Numbered from the stretch's first letter, positions 18,157-26,948 are shown. The stretch is DNA of 61,650 nt from Thermodesulfobacteriota bacterium (GCA_034189135.1 JAXHVO010000098.1:1-61650), one strand, 5' to 3'. A program made the numbers and translations. The notes: generated from the letters alone by a model not told the origin.

Positions 18157-18343
18157 CCCGGTCCTGTCAAACCGGCTTCCAGTATTTTACAAGCCGAAAA
18201 TTTCCTCTGAATTCAATAAACGACTTTGCATGAACCTTATGCGGCAGAGCAAAGCGTTGTTCATAGACTTAAACCACCTGTTCTACTGGGGATGGGTGAT
18301 TGTCGCCAGCCACACGATTACCCTCCGAATGGAATACTAAGAT

Positions 18344-19501
18344 ATGGAAAAAAAAATATTGCTTGTAGATGATGAAGAAGGCATCAGAAAGGTTCTTGGT
18401 ATCACCCTATCCGATTCCGGATATCGGGTATTTCTGGCAGAAAATGGCCAGGAAGCTTTCCGTATTTTCAAAACCGAATCTCCCCCCATTGTCATGACCG
18501 ATATAAAAATGCCGGGAATGGACGGTATAGAACTGCTTAAGAATATCAAACGGCTAAACCCAGACACTGAAGTCATCATGATTACCGGTCACGGAGATAT
18601 GGATCTTGCGATCACCAGTCTGAAGCATAAGGCAACCGATTTTATCACTAAACCGATCAATGATGATATTATGGAAATTGCCCTTAAAAAAGCCCATGAT
18701 AATATCATTGTCAGAAAGCAATTAAGAGAGTACACGCAAAACCTCGAAGCTCTCCTACATGAAAAGTCGGCTTTGCAGGACCGCCTGTCATCTTTGGGTC
18801 TCAGAATAAGTTCCATTTCCCACGGCATAAAAGGCATGTTGACCGGCCTGGATGGGGGGATGTATCTTCTGGACTCGGGTATTGCAAAAAACGATCAGGA
18901 CCAGCTCAAAGAGGGCTGGGGGATTGTAAAGCAGATGGTTGATCGTATAAGGAAGATGGTTCTGGACATTCTTTTTTATGCCAAAGAACGGGAGCTGAAG
19001 ACTGAAAAGGTTGATGTATTAAGCTTTACCAGGGATGTGGCTTCGATGGTTGAACCAAAAATAAAAGAAAAACAGATTGAATTTGTACAAAATTTTGAAA
19101 AATCACTCGGTGAGTTTGAGATAGACCCGGGTTTTGTTAGGTCAGCCATTATAAATATCCTGGAAAACGCTATAGATGCCTGCATAAAACAGTCATCAAA
19201 AAATTATCATAAAATTGTTTTTGAAGTAAAACAGGATAAAAATGATATCAGGTTTGATGTGCATGATACCGGAATTGGTATGGACAGTGACACCAAGAAA
19301 AAGGTGTTTGATCTTTTTTTCTCATCCAAGGGAAGTCAGGGAACGGGGTTGGGTCTTTTTATCGCAAGCAAGGTCATCGGTCAGCATGGAGGATCAATAG
19401 AAGTGGCTTCCACACCCGGCCACGGATCACATTTTTGCATTAGACTGCCGAAAAAATTGCCGGAATTTATAAAAACAGCGTCTTCAAAGCAAGCTAAATG
19501 A
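18344..19501 (+). CDS. Soluble receiver-histidine kinase hybrid
   Basis: A 385-residue cytoplasmic protein. The receiver (1-120) has Asp53 in TDIKMPGMDG and Lys103 in FITKPIND. A short coiled coil (120-150) leads to a dimerisation/phospho-acceptor region with His160 (SSISHGIKGMLTG, an H-box variant). HATPase follows with NAIDA, DTGIGM and GTGLGLF. There is no sensor domain and no membrane segment, so its input is probably phosphorylation of its own receiver. It lies between the tmc and hdr sets, which makes it a candidate to act on either the lone receiver or the receiver inside HdrA (inference). Confidence 0.88.
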   Translation: MEKKILLVDDEEGIRKVLGITLSDSGYRVFLAENGQEAFRIFKTESPPIVMTDIKMPGMDGIELLKNIKRLNPDTEVIMITGHGDMDLAITSLKHKATDFITKPINDDIMEIALKKAHDNIIVRKQLREYTQNLEALLHEKSALQDRLSSLGLRISSISHGIKGMLTGLDGGMYLLDSGIAKNDQDQLKEGWGIVKQMVDRIRKMVLDILFYAKERELKTEKVDVLSFTRDVASMVEPKIKEKQIEFVQNFEKSLGEFEIDPGFVRSAIINILENAIDACIKQSSKNYHKIVFEVKQDKNDIRFDVHDTGIGMDSDTKKKVFDLFFSSKGSQGTGLGLFIASKVIGQHGGSIEVASTPGHGSHFCIRLPKKLPEFIKTASSKQAK

Positions 19502-19529
19502 GGAGTCGGAGAGTTATTCAATCTCTGTT

Positions 19530-20092
19530 CTGTCCGCCTGGGGAATAGGCTAATCGCCCGTTGCAATCCTTAACATTATTATTGGGGGACCGACCTACGG
19601 CAGCTATCTCGCTTCGATTATACTGTTTCTCATAAATATATTCCGTTTTAAACGATGAAAAACTCGTATATAAGAAATCGTAAAGAAAGAACTCACGGTC
19701 TCTATTATAATTAATTTCAGTATGACAACGACTACCATAAATTAACCATATTGCACTTAAGTTCTTTCTTAACGACTTCTATAGTGGTTGTCAAAAAAAC
19801 GTTCCGTTATCGAAACGTTTTTTTCTACAACCACTTATACCGCAATTCCATATTTCGGAACATATTTATGGCAAGCGGTATAATACACTCAGACAGTTTC
19901 CTCATTTAAAACGGAACATATTTATGAGAATTACTATAGATTTCAACCAGCCCCAGTAGACAGATCCCCACGGCGGCAATGATCGTCTCTGCCTGTATGA
20001 GTTTTATGCAATGGATAGGGGGCGGCTGCGGGGCATTGTAATCATTTGTTAAGGATTGCAACGGGCGATTAGCCTATTCCCCAGGCGGACAG
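19530..20092. repeat. 563-bp palindromic element with perfect 46-bp terminal inverted repeats (MITE-like)
   Basis: The left arm (19530-19575, beginning CTGTCCGCCTGGGGAATAGG) is an exact reverse complement of the right arm (20047-20092, ending CCTATTCCCCAGGCGGACAG). Nested inside is a 24-bp inverted pair with one mismatch (19629-19652 and 19905-19928), and weaker symmetry in between. The centre has further hairpins. One is GTGGTTGT...ACAACCAC (19785-19835), enclosing AAAAAAACGTT/AACGTTTTTTT. Another is the ATACCGC/GCGGTAT pair (19838-19881). There is no coding potential and no obvious target-site duplication. A nonautonomous transposon (MITE) is the simplest reading; a structured RNA or a protein-binding palindrome is possible. 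Confidence 0.75.
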
Positions 20093-20133
20093 ATGAAAAT
20101 CAGTAAAGCACTGACAGCTCACCAACAAGGCCT

Positions 20134-20152
20134 TTGGGGAGAAACCCCCCAA
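20134..20152 (-). terminator. Hairpin downstream of hdrB
   Basis: TTGGGG pairs with CCCCAA around a 7-base loop, 24 bases beyond the hdrB stop on the minus strand. No U-tract follows in that direction, so it may stabilise the 3' end or assist termination rather than being a classical intrinsic terminator. Confidence 0.35.
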
Positions 20153-20175
20153 CCCAATAGATAAGTAGTACCTGG

Positions 20176-21048
20176 TCACATTTCTTTAAGTTTTTTCCGA
20201 AAGTCTTTGGTAATGGCCAGGTTCAGATCAAGTCGCAGATCCTTTTCCGATAGACCAATGGCAAGCCCCAGCAATTGTGGAAGATAAAGAATTGTTATGG
20301 ACAGAGTTTCCTGATACTTCTTGGAAATCTTCTGTTGATAAGCCTCTAGGTTCATTTGACACATGGGGCAAACCGTAACAATGACATCCGCCCCCACGGC
20401 ACCATGTAAAATGGCATGAACGAGCTCCAGTCCGACCTCCATCTTGGTGTTCATGTGAGAGGCGCCGCAGCATTTTCCCCCCATCTCCCATGGATAAACC
20501 TTAGCACCTATTGCCTCAATGAGTGGTTCCATAGACTTGGGTTTTTCAGGATCATCAAAAACAGCATACGGTCGGAGACACTGGCATCCATAGTACGGTG
20601 CGATTTTAAGATCGGTCAAAGGCTTCTTTACCCGGTTCTTTATTTTACCCGGTCCTATATCTTGAGAAACAACGTCAAGAAGATGCCGGACGCGCAGTTT
20701 GCCCTGCAGACTGATTTTTTCCTCCTCCAGCACATCATTTAACTTTTGAAGAAGATCCGCATCCTTTTTGATTTTTTGTTCCACTTTTTTCAGGTTCAGG
20801 TAACAGGCACTGCATGGAACCATAATATCATTCGATCCGTCCATCTTTTCTGCCAGGGCTAAATTACGGGCCGGAAGTGCCAAAGATAAAAGATGACTGG
20901 TAGCCTCGGCTGCACTGGCTCCACAGCATGTCCAGTCGTCTATTTCCACAAGTTCTGCATCCACCGCATGCATGAAGGCTTGAGTAGAAATGTTATATTC
21001 AAGGGCCGTTCCCTCCAGAGAACAACCCGGATAGTATTGGTATTTCAT
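20176..21048 (-). CDS. hdrB: HdrB-like subunit (CCG domain protein)
   Basis: A 290-residue soluble protein with two CCG motifs, C-X31/39-CC-X35/36-C-X2-C. The first runs from YPGCS through WTCCGAS to PCSACYLN. The second runs from YYGCQCLRP through GKCCGAS to CPMCQMN. In methanogen HdrB each CCG binds a noncubane [4Fe-4S] cluster that reduces a heterodisulfide. In sulfate reducers the physiological acceptor is not established (DsrC trisulfide and related thiols have been proposed). It ends the six-gene operon and overlaps hdrC by 4 bp (ATGA). Confidence 0.93.
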   Translation of the reverse strand: MKYQYYPGCSLEGTALEYNISTQAFMHAVDAELVEIDDWTCCGASAAEATSHLLSLALPARNLALAEKMDGSNDIMVPCSACYLNLKKVEQKIKKDADLLQKLNDVLEEEKISLQGKLRVRHLLDVVSQDIGPGKIKNRVKKPLTDLKIAPYYGCQCLRPYAVFDDPEKPKSMEPLIEAIGAKVYPWEMGGKCCGASHMNTKMEVGLELVHAILHGAVGADVIVTVCPMCQMNLEAYQQKISKKYQETLSITILYLPQLLGLAIGLSEKDLRLDLNLAITKDFRKKLKEM

Positions 21049-21611
21049 GGCCTGTCCTCCAGTTCCTCTACCTTTCGAAATAATGGCTCTAACCGGCGTT
21101 TTCCTTTTGATGGAATCTCCACGGAAACTTTACCCTTACTCATCAGCTTCATCCCCAGTAGGGAAAAATTTAAAGGTAGAAAAGGATCCTTCATGGAAAA
21201 AAAATAAAGAGTCATGAACTCCATTTCCCTAACTCTGCCGTGACGGCGAACACTTTCCATAAAGCTTTTATAAAAGCGAACACTCTTCTTATAAAGCTTC
21301 AGGTTCTCCTTTGCAGCTATCTGCTTGAGTGCATCCATCGCTTCGGTTAGAAGAAGTCCTCGGGGGCATCGAAGCGTACAGTAATAACAGTCGGAACAAA
21401 GGGCAAAGGTTTTGCTTTGGAATATGGCATCTTTTTGCCCCATCATTACCATGCGCCAGAGCTTACGGGGTGTGGAATCCATGGCAAAGGCGTTCGGGCA
21501 CGAGCCTGTGCAGGTTCCGCACTGTATGCATGACTGGACCATTTCTCTGACCGGAGCCAATGGATCGGAAACAACGGCAAAATCATTTTCTTGTGGTGCA
21601 GGTTGATTCAT
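21045..21611 (-). CDS. hdrC: HdrC-like ferredoxin subunit
   Basis: A 188-residue protein, started at the ATG at 21611 with AGAGAGGG upstream; a longer frame runs back into hdrA and is not needed. There are two [4Fe-4S] motifs, CIQCGTCTGSCPN and CSDCYYCTLRCPRG, followed by a helical C-terminal part, as in HdrC. It passes electrons from HdrA to HdrB. It starts 15 bp after the hdrA stop. Confidence 0.92.
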   Translation of the reverse strand: MNQPAPQENDFAVVSDPLAPVREMVQSCIQCGTCTGSCPNAFAMDSTPRKLWRMVMMGQKDAIFQSKTFALCSDCYYCTLRCPRGLLLTEAMDALKQIAAKENLKLYKKSVRFYKSFMESVRRHGRVREMEFMTLYFFSMKDPFLPLNFSLLGMKLMSKGKVSVEIPSKGKRRLEPLFRKVEELEDRP

Positions 21612-21625
21612 TAAAATTCCCTCTC

Positions 21626-24600
21626 TTAGTATAATGTCTCCACCAGGGCTGCGTCTATGACATCCAACATCCGATGGATGGGAAATCCTTCGAGAATTGA
21701 AGCGCTGCTGGGGCAGACCGCTGCACACGAACCGCAGCCCTGACACATCACCGGATTAACCAGCACCTGTTCAAGGTCCTTATCGATTGTTCGCGCACCA
21801 TATGGACAGGCGTCAATACACAATTCGCACAGACTGCAGATACTATGACGTACTTTTGCCACCACTTTTCCTGCAGGCAGGTTCTTCTTTGAAAGAATTC
21901 TTAAAGCACGCTGTGCCGCGGCTTCAGCCGTTGCGATGGATTCAGCAATAGACCGCGGTGAATGCGCCAGACCACAGGCAAAAATGCCTTCTTTAAGCGA
22001 ATCTACCGGTCTCCATTTTGATTCCGCTTCCTGGAAAAAACCGTCCTGATCGACGTTCGCCCCAAAGGACTGTACCAATTCGTCTGGTAGACTGGGAACA
22101 ACACCGGTGGCCAGTACTGCAAGATCTGCGTTGATTTCGATATTTCGCCCCAGAATCGGGTCGAACGCACTTATCATAAGCGGCTTATCCGATCCGTCGA
22201 CCACATTCATTTCAGGTTTTTTATCGATATTGTACTGGATAAAAATAATACCCGCTTTTCGTGCCTGGGTGTAATAGGTTTCGGTAAATCCGTAAGTCAT
22301 CATATCCCGGTAAAAAATGTAAATAGCGATGTCGGGATTTTGCTCCTTTAATTTCAGGGCATTTTTTAATGCGGTTGCGCAGCATACACGGCTGCAATAG
22401 TTCCGCGGCTCCTGTCTTGAATCGACACACTGGATCATAACCACAGACTCGAGTTGGCCAGGATCGATCTTGTTTTCACTTAGCTTCATCTCCAGTTCCA
22501 TTTGAGTCACTATGGCCTCGCTGGAACCATAGCCATAAGAGGTCGTACCGGCTTCCCTCCCTCCGGTGGCAAGGATGGTGATGCCATGTTCAAGCGTATT
22601 TACAGCTCCATCTTCATCTTCCATGGTGGTATAAAATCGACCCACCTGGCCATATGCGCCCGTCAACCGGATACCGGTATGCACCTGTATCATAGGATGC
22701 TTTTCCACCTTCAAAAGTGTTTCATTCAGAAGGGCCTGGGTTGAATGGCCGTCGAGTGTCTGTTTGAGCCAGTTGAGATTGCCGCCAAGCACTTCGCCTT
22801 GCTCCAGAATATCCACTTCAAATCCATGATCTGCCACAGCTAAAGCGGCTGTCATGCCAGCAATTCCCCCTCCTACCACCAGTGCCCGCTGGGAAACAGG
22901 AACTGTAGCTAAGGGAGACGGATCAAGATGTTTCACTCCTGCAATTCCCATTTCAATAGCTGAAAGGCAAAAGCCAAAAGGATCAAAGCCGCCCTGGTCC
23001 TCATTCTCTGAAATTTCATTTTTCAGCAATGTGTGTATGTCCACCACATCGATAAGGGAAGGATTAAGACCGACCTTATGGCCCAGTTCCCTGATTTTTC
23101 GTGCGTATACATAGGGAAGACAAGCCGCGATCAGAATCCTGTTGGGTTCATGTTTTTTCACCTGCTCAACAAGAGATTCCCATCCATCGGCAGTGCAGGT
23201 TTGCTCAACAAAGACCACCTGGTCTACTTCAGGGTCCGTCATGAGACGTGTGCTAAGCTGGTCAGTATCTATGCTTTTTAACAGCACATCACCACAGGTA
23301 CAGACCGCCACCATGACCTTTGGTATGTCCATTGAAACATCAGTAAAGACCGTATCTGGTGGGGAATCAGACGAAAGGCTGCCACCTGCGGCATGGATGA
23401 CGCGGGATGCAGCCAACGACGCTGAAGAAGCCTGTATGACCGATTCGCTTATGTCCTTAAGTCCGGAAAAACTACCGCCAATCACGATACCTTCCTTAAC
23501 CGTTCTTGAGTATGAAAATGGTTCTACTTGGCAAAATCCCCATTCATTGAGATCAATCCCCAACGTTTCTGACAACTCTGCCGTACCGGAGGAAGGTCTT
23601 TGGCCAACGGCGAGTACTGCCATGTCAAATTTTTCATCATGGACTTTGCCGCCCATATCCATATATCGAAGTATTAAATCACCACTGGGTTTGTCCTGCG
23701 TATTGTCCGCTATCACCGAGTGGACACGCCCCCGTTTAAAACATACACCGTGATCAGTCTCCGCCCTGTCGCGATATCGTTGGAAAGATTTACCAAAGGT
23801 TCGCATGTCCATATAGAAAATGGTAGCTTCAAGCTTGTGGTTTGTCTTTTCTTTGGCAACCAGAGCTTCCTTGATGGCGTACATGCAACATATATTGGAG
23901 CAAAAATCTGCATCGGTCTGCATGTCTCGTGATCCCACACACTGAATCCATGCCACCTTTTTAATCGGTTTACCGTCACCTGGACGAACCAGTTTTCCCT
24001 GATACGGCCCGGTTCCGCTCATGATTCTTTCGAACTCCAGACTTGTCACCACATTGGGATACATCCCGTATCCGAAGGTGTCCTTTCCGGTGGCAGGATC
24101 AAAATAGTCGGTTCCTCCGCAAAGGACGATGGCTCCGACCTGAAGTTCACGTCCACGGGTGGCCTCTAATTTTTCATATATACCCAGTATTTTGGGGATA
24201 AGAGTATCCGGCTCAAACGGCTTAATCAGGTAATCAAGAGCGCCGATTTTCATTGCTTCAACGGCGGTCTCAACAGTCGCATATGCCGTCATCATCACCA
24301 CGTTCAGATCGGGGAAAGACTCTTTGGCCTTCTTAAGAACTTCAACGCCATCCATTCCCGGCATTTTTATATCCAGCAGCATGATATTATAGGTCGATTT
24401 TTCCAGCTGCTCAAGGGCTTCCGGTCCTGATCCTGCCGTGTCCACCGTGAAACCTTCCTCATCATCAAGCCAGGCTTTAAGCGAGTCGCGAAGAATTAAC
24501 TCATCGTCAACCACCAGAATGCGAAATTTTTTACGTTCCTGCTGGGATAAACGTATGGCCTGTGTGGGACAAACCTCTTCACAGGCTCCACAACGGGTAC

Positions 24601-25093
24601 AGGCAGTTACATCAATCACGTAAGAATTTGGGATGGAGTGGGGGACAGGAAGATAGATCGCCTTTCGAGAAGCCAGACCGGTATTGAAAAGATCCGGGAC
24701 TTCCACCGGGCATACCTGAACACAGGCTCCGCACCCGGTACAGAGTTCCTGATCCACCCAGGCTGGTTTTTGATCCAGCATCACCGCAAAGTTACCAGGC
24801 TCTCCTTCCACGGATGCAATTTGGGTGGAAAGCAGAATTTCTATGTTTCGATGGAAAAGCCCTTTACGAAGGCAATACTGGGAAGATGCATCCCTGTCCA
24901 CCAGGGGAAGCATTTTACACATACCGCATCGATCGGTGGGGAACTGATAATCGAGTTGGCTTAAGATTCCACCCAGGTGCGGTGCACGGTCTATGAGAGT
25001 GACACCATAACCGGTTTCAGCCAGATCGAGGGCAGCCCGAATACCGCTGATTCCTGCCCCAACCACCAATGCCTTGCCGATCTTTTTGTTCAT
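21626..25093 (-). CDS. hdrA: Tandem HdrA flavoprotein with an embedded response-regulator receiver domain
   Basis: A 1155-residue protein counted from the ATG at 25093 (GGAGGT upstream; a TTG 12 bp earlier is unlikely). Order of parts: FAD-binding HdrA core (ALVVGAGISGIRAAL) and two ferredoxin motifs (CTGCGACVQVCP ~118, CTRCGACEEVCP ~165). Then comes a complete receiver (~190-311) with VVDDE, Asp241 in LLDIKMPGMDG, Thr269 in MMTAYA and Lys291 in LIKPFEP. The rest of the HdrA core resumes at VGAIVLCGGTDYFDP. A second HdrA follows with its own N-domain (VAVCTCGD, ILIAACLP), FAD motif (ALVVGGGIAGMTAAL) and C-terminal ferredoxins (CSLCELCIDACP, CQGCGSCAAVCP). The first copy lacks the usual N-domain. 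The receiver resembles that of the NtrC-type regulator at 8267. Phospho-control of electron bifurcation is inference. Confidence 0.93.
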   Translation of the reverse strand: MNKKIGKALVVGAGISGIRAALDLAETGYGVTLIDRAPHLGGILSQLDYQFPTDRCGMCKMLPLVDRDASSQYCLRKGLFHRNIEILLSTQIASVEGEPGNFAVMLDQKPAWVDQELCTGCGACVQVCPVEVPDLFNTGLASRKAIYLPVPHSIPNSYVIDVTACTRCGACEEVCPTQAIRLSQQERKKFRILVVDDELILRDSLKAWLDDEEGFTVDTAGSGPEALEQLEKSTYNIMLLDIKMPGMDGVEVLKKAKESFPDLNVVMMTAYATVETAVEAMKIGALDYLIKPFEPDTLIPKILGIYEKLEATRGRELQVGAIVLCGGTDYFDPATGKDTFGYGMYPNVVTSLEFERIMSGTGPYQGKLVRPGDGKPIKKVAWIQCVGSRDMQTDADFCSNICCMYAIKEALVAKEKTNHKLEATIFYMDMRTFGKSFQRYRDRAETDHGVCFKRGRVHSVIADNTQDKPSGDLILRYMDMGGKVHDEKFDMAVLAVGQRPSSGTAELSETLGIDLNEWGFCQVEPFSYSRTVKEGIVIGGSFSGLKDISESVIQASSASLAASRVIHAAGGSLSSDSPPDTVFTDVSMDIPKVMVAVCTCGDVLLKSIDTDQLSTRLMTDPEVDQVVFVEQTCTADGWESLVEQVKKHEPNRILIAACLPYVYARKIRELGHKVGLNPSLIDVVDIHTLLKNEISENEDQGGFDPFGFCLSAIEMGIAGVKHLDPSPLATVPVSQRALVVGGGIAGMTAALAVADHGFEVDILEQGEVLGGNLNWLKQTLDGHSTQALLNETLLKVEKHPMIQVHTGIRLTGAYGQVGRFYTTMEDEDGAVNTLEHGITILATGGREAGTTSYGYGSSEAIVTQMELEMKLSENKIDPGQLESVVMIQCVDSRQEPRNYCSRVCCATALKNALKLKEQNPDIAIYIFYRDMMTYGFTETYYTQARKAGIIFIQYNIDKKPEMNVVDGSDKPLMISAFDPILGRNIEINADLAVLATGVVPSLPDELVQSFGANVDQDGFFQEAESKWRPVDSLKEGIFACGLAHSPRSIAESIATAEAAAQRALRILSKKNLPAGKVVAKVRHSICSLCELCIDACPYGARTIDKDLEQVLVNPVMCQGCGSCAAVCPSSASILEGFPIHRMLDVIDAALVETLY

Positions 25094-25130
25094 AATGACC
25101 TCCAAATATATTCAGCGACTCATCTGTTTG

Positions 25131-26273
25131 TTATGATATTCCCACCACATCGGCAAGCTCATTTTCCATAAACACAGACAGGGGTGGATCTTCCTCGATA
25201 CTTCTTCCCGCCTCATACTCAAATGCTTTTTGGGTTTGCTGAGATATCGTACGGAACAGCTCCATGACCGGAATGTCGTTGGGACAAGCATTGGAGCATT
25301 GCCCGCATCCAATACAGGCGGTACTCATATGAGCCAGACGTGTAATGTGATAAAAAACAGTATCTGTGGGCATCTTTATCGCCCCTTTTCTCTTGGCCCA
25401 CTTCAGATACTGGGATGGCTCATGGTTAAAGACATCCGTAACAAACACACACTCCTTGCAGTAACAAACCGGACAGGCCACCCTGCAGTTGTAGCAGTTA
25501 ATACAATTGGCAAGATATTGGGTCAGCTTTTCCAGGGTGTTGGTTGCCGAGGTGGTTTCCGCAAACATTTTATCGCGATAGTCCATGTGCTGGGTGATAA
25601 GTGATTCAACGGCATCTCTTCGAGCCTGGGGTTCTTCCATTCTGGAAAGATCCAGTCTGTTTAATATTTCTTCTCCCCTGGAATTTTTGGCCTGAACCAG
25701 AAGCTGATTATTTGTATCCAGACCAAAAAGCCCGATAATAATATCAGCGCTTTCGGGAACAGGGTGTTCACATGCTTTGCAGGCTGTTGCAATGTCAACG
25801 CCATCAATGGCTGGTTCTCCTCCGGAGAGTACATTTTGGTAAAACTTTTTAGTCGATTCGGTACCGTCCTCTCCGACAAATTTAAAATAATCTCTGTTTT
25901 TATAAGCGCCAAGGCAATCGATTCCTATGATTACCAGTTCATCCAGGTAACCCTGCTTGAGTTTCACCAGTTCGATGAACGCGCGTATCTCGCATGAACG
26001 CAACACCACCGCTACCTTTCCTCCTGCCGGTTTGCGTGTGAGTTTGGAAACAAGCTTGGCTGTATTTGCAGGGAACATCGGTGCTAAGGGGTCAACACCG
26101 TCCAGACGTTCAGGGTCTGTGATAAGGGTGGGCATGACAACATTCTTCATGGGAAGGTGTTGTGGGACCAGAATTGCGCTGACATCTTCCAGTTGGAGGA
26201 TGGATCGGAAAAAATCCTTAAGTGATGTTAAAAGATTCTGGTCTGTTACGTTAAGTTTTGCACTGATCGCCAT
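25131..26273 (-). CDS. FrhB/FdhB-like iron-sulfur flavoprotein of the Hdr operon
   Basis: A 380-residue protein, started at the ATG at 26273 with GGAGG upstream. The N-terminal two thirds resemble the FrhB/FdhB (F420 hydrogenase/formate dehydrogenase beta) domain: KVAVVLRSCEIRAFIELVKL, IIGIDCLGAY and a Cys pair in ACKACEHP. The C-terminal third is a ferredoxin-like part with CINCYNCRVACPVCYCKEC and CIGCGQCSNACPN. In methanogens such subunits pass electrons between a flavin and Fe-S clusters. Here it lies between mvhD and the receiver-HdrA and probably links a donor such as NADH, formate or ferredoxin to HdrA (inference). No hydrogenase or formate dehydrogenase large subunit is nearby. Confidence 0.82.
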   Translation of the reverse strand: MAISAKLNVTDQNLLTSLKDFFRSILQLEDVSAILVPQHLPMKNVVMPTLITDPERLDGVDPLAPMFPANTAKLVSKLTRKPAGGKVAVVLRSCEIRAFIELVKLKQGYLDELVIIGIDCLGAYKNRDYFKFVGEDGTESTKKFYQNVLSGGEPAIDGVDIATACKACEHPVPESADIIIGLFGLDTNNQLLVQAKNSRGEEILNRLDLSRMEEPQARRDAVESLITQHMDYRDKMFAETTSATNTLEKLTQYLANCINCYNCRVACPVCYCKECVFVTDVFNHEPSQYLKWAKRKGAIKMPTDTVFYHITRLAHMSTACIGCGQCSNACPNDIPVMELFRTISQQTQKAFEYEAGRSIEEDPPLSVFMENELADVVGIS

Positions 26274-26323
26274 AGTGTCCTCCAAAATTAGCTGTTAAGC
26301 TGGTTGGCAGATAATCCAGCTTA

Positions 26324-26746
26324 CTAAATAACCATCTTTAACTTGGCATCGTTTGGGCCGAGGGTTTTGATCTGAGTAACCAGATCCCGCATTGTTTCAG
26401 CGAATTGGATTCCATCGCTTGCTCCAATCCAGGTTAATCTCAGCCGTTTATCGTCAAAACCGAATTGAGGAAGGATCTCCTTTAAAAGCTTGATCCTTCT
26501 TCGAGCCTTATAATTTCCATTGATATAATGACAGTCACCGGGGTGGCATCCGCTGACAAGGACGCCATCAGCTCCTTCTAAAAATGCCTTGATCACATAT
26601 TGGGGGTCGACCATTCCGGTACACATCACCCGAATCAGTCTGACATTTTTTGGATAGCTCAATCTGGAAGTTCCGGCCAGATCGGCGGCAGTGTATGTAC
26701 ACCAGTTACAAACAAAAGCGATGATGGTTGGTTCAAAATCTTCCAT
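26324..26746 (-). CDS. mvhD: MvhD/FlpD-like electron transfer subunit
   Basis: A 140-residue protein, started at the ATG at 26746 with GGAGGAG upstream. It matches the MvhD/FlpD delta-subunit family, which binds a [2Fe-2S] cluster and connects hydrogenase or formate dehydrogenase to HdrA. The features are AFVCNWCTYTAADLAG, a central VMCTGMVDP and SGCHPGDCHY, with all expected Cys. It is separated from the upstream hdrA-GltD gene by 200 bp containing a long hairpin. Confidence 0.93.
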   Translation of the reverse strand: MEDFEPTIIAFVCNWCTYTAADLAGTSRLSYPKNVRLIRVMCTGMVDPQYVIKAFLEGADGVLVSGCHPGDCHYINGNYKARRRIKLLKEILPQFGFDDKRLRLTWIGASDGIQFAETMRDLVTQIKTLGPNDAKLKMVI

Positions 26747-26777
26747 GATCTCCTCCAAGACTATTAAAATTCGGGTA

Positions 26778-26880
26778 AGCTTTCACAGGCACCGCATCTG
26801 AACGTGCTCAGGGCAACCAGCATAGCAGACTATAGCTGGTCGCCCTGAGCACGCACATCTGCAGCACCGGTGAAGGCTTA
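26778..26880. repeat. Long intra-operon hairpin
   Basis: A core stem CGTGCTCAGGGC-ACCAGC pairs with GCTGGT-GCCCTGAGCACG over 19 positions with one mismatch (26804-26822 with 26836-26854) around a 13-base loop. Imperfect pairing extends outward to 26778 and 26880. It lies between hdrA-GltD and mvhD in the direction of transcription. No U-tract follows, so an intrinsic terminator is unlikely. An mRNA-processing or stability element, or a REP-like repeat, is more plausible. Confidence 0.7.
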
Positions 26881-26948
26881 CAGAACTGAAATTATGCGAC
26901 CTTTTTTTCCGAATGGGCATATTCGGTAACATTTTAGCCGCATTCAGA

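Larger units (their letters stand above)
19502..20175. other. Gene-free interval holding a palindromic element
   Basis: About 670 bp with no credible gene on either strand, between the receiver-kinase and hdrB, which converge on it. Most of it is one structured element bounded by 46-bp inverted repeats, described separately. The remaining 83 bp on the right hold a hairpin at 20134-20152. Confidence 0.8.
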
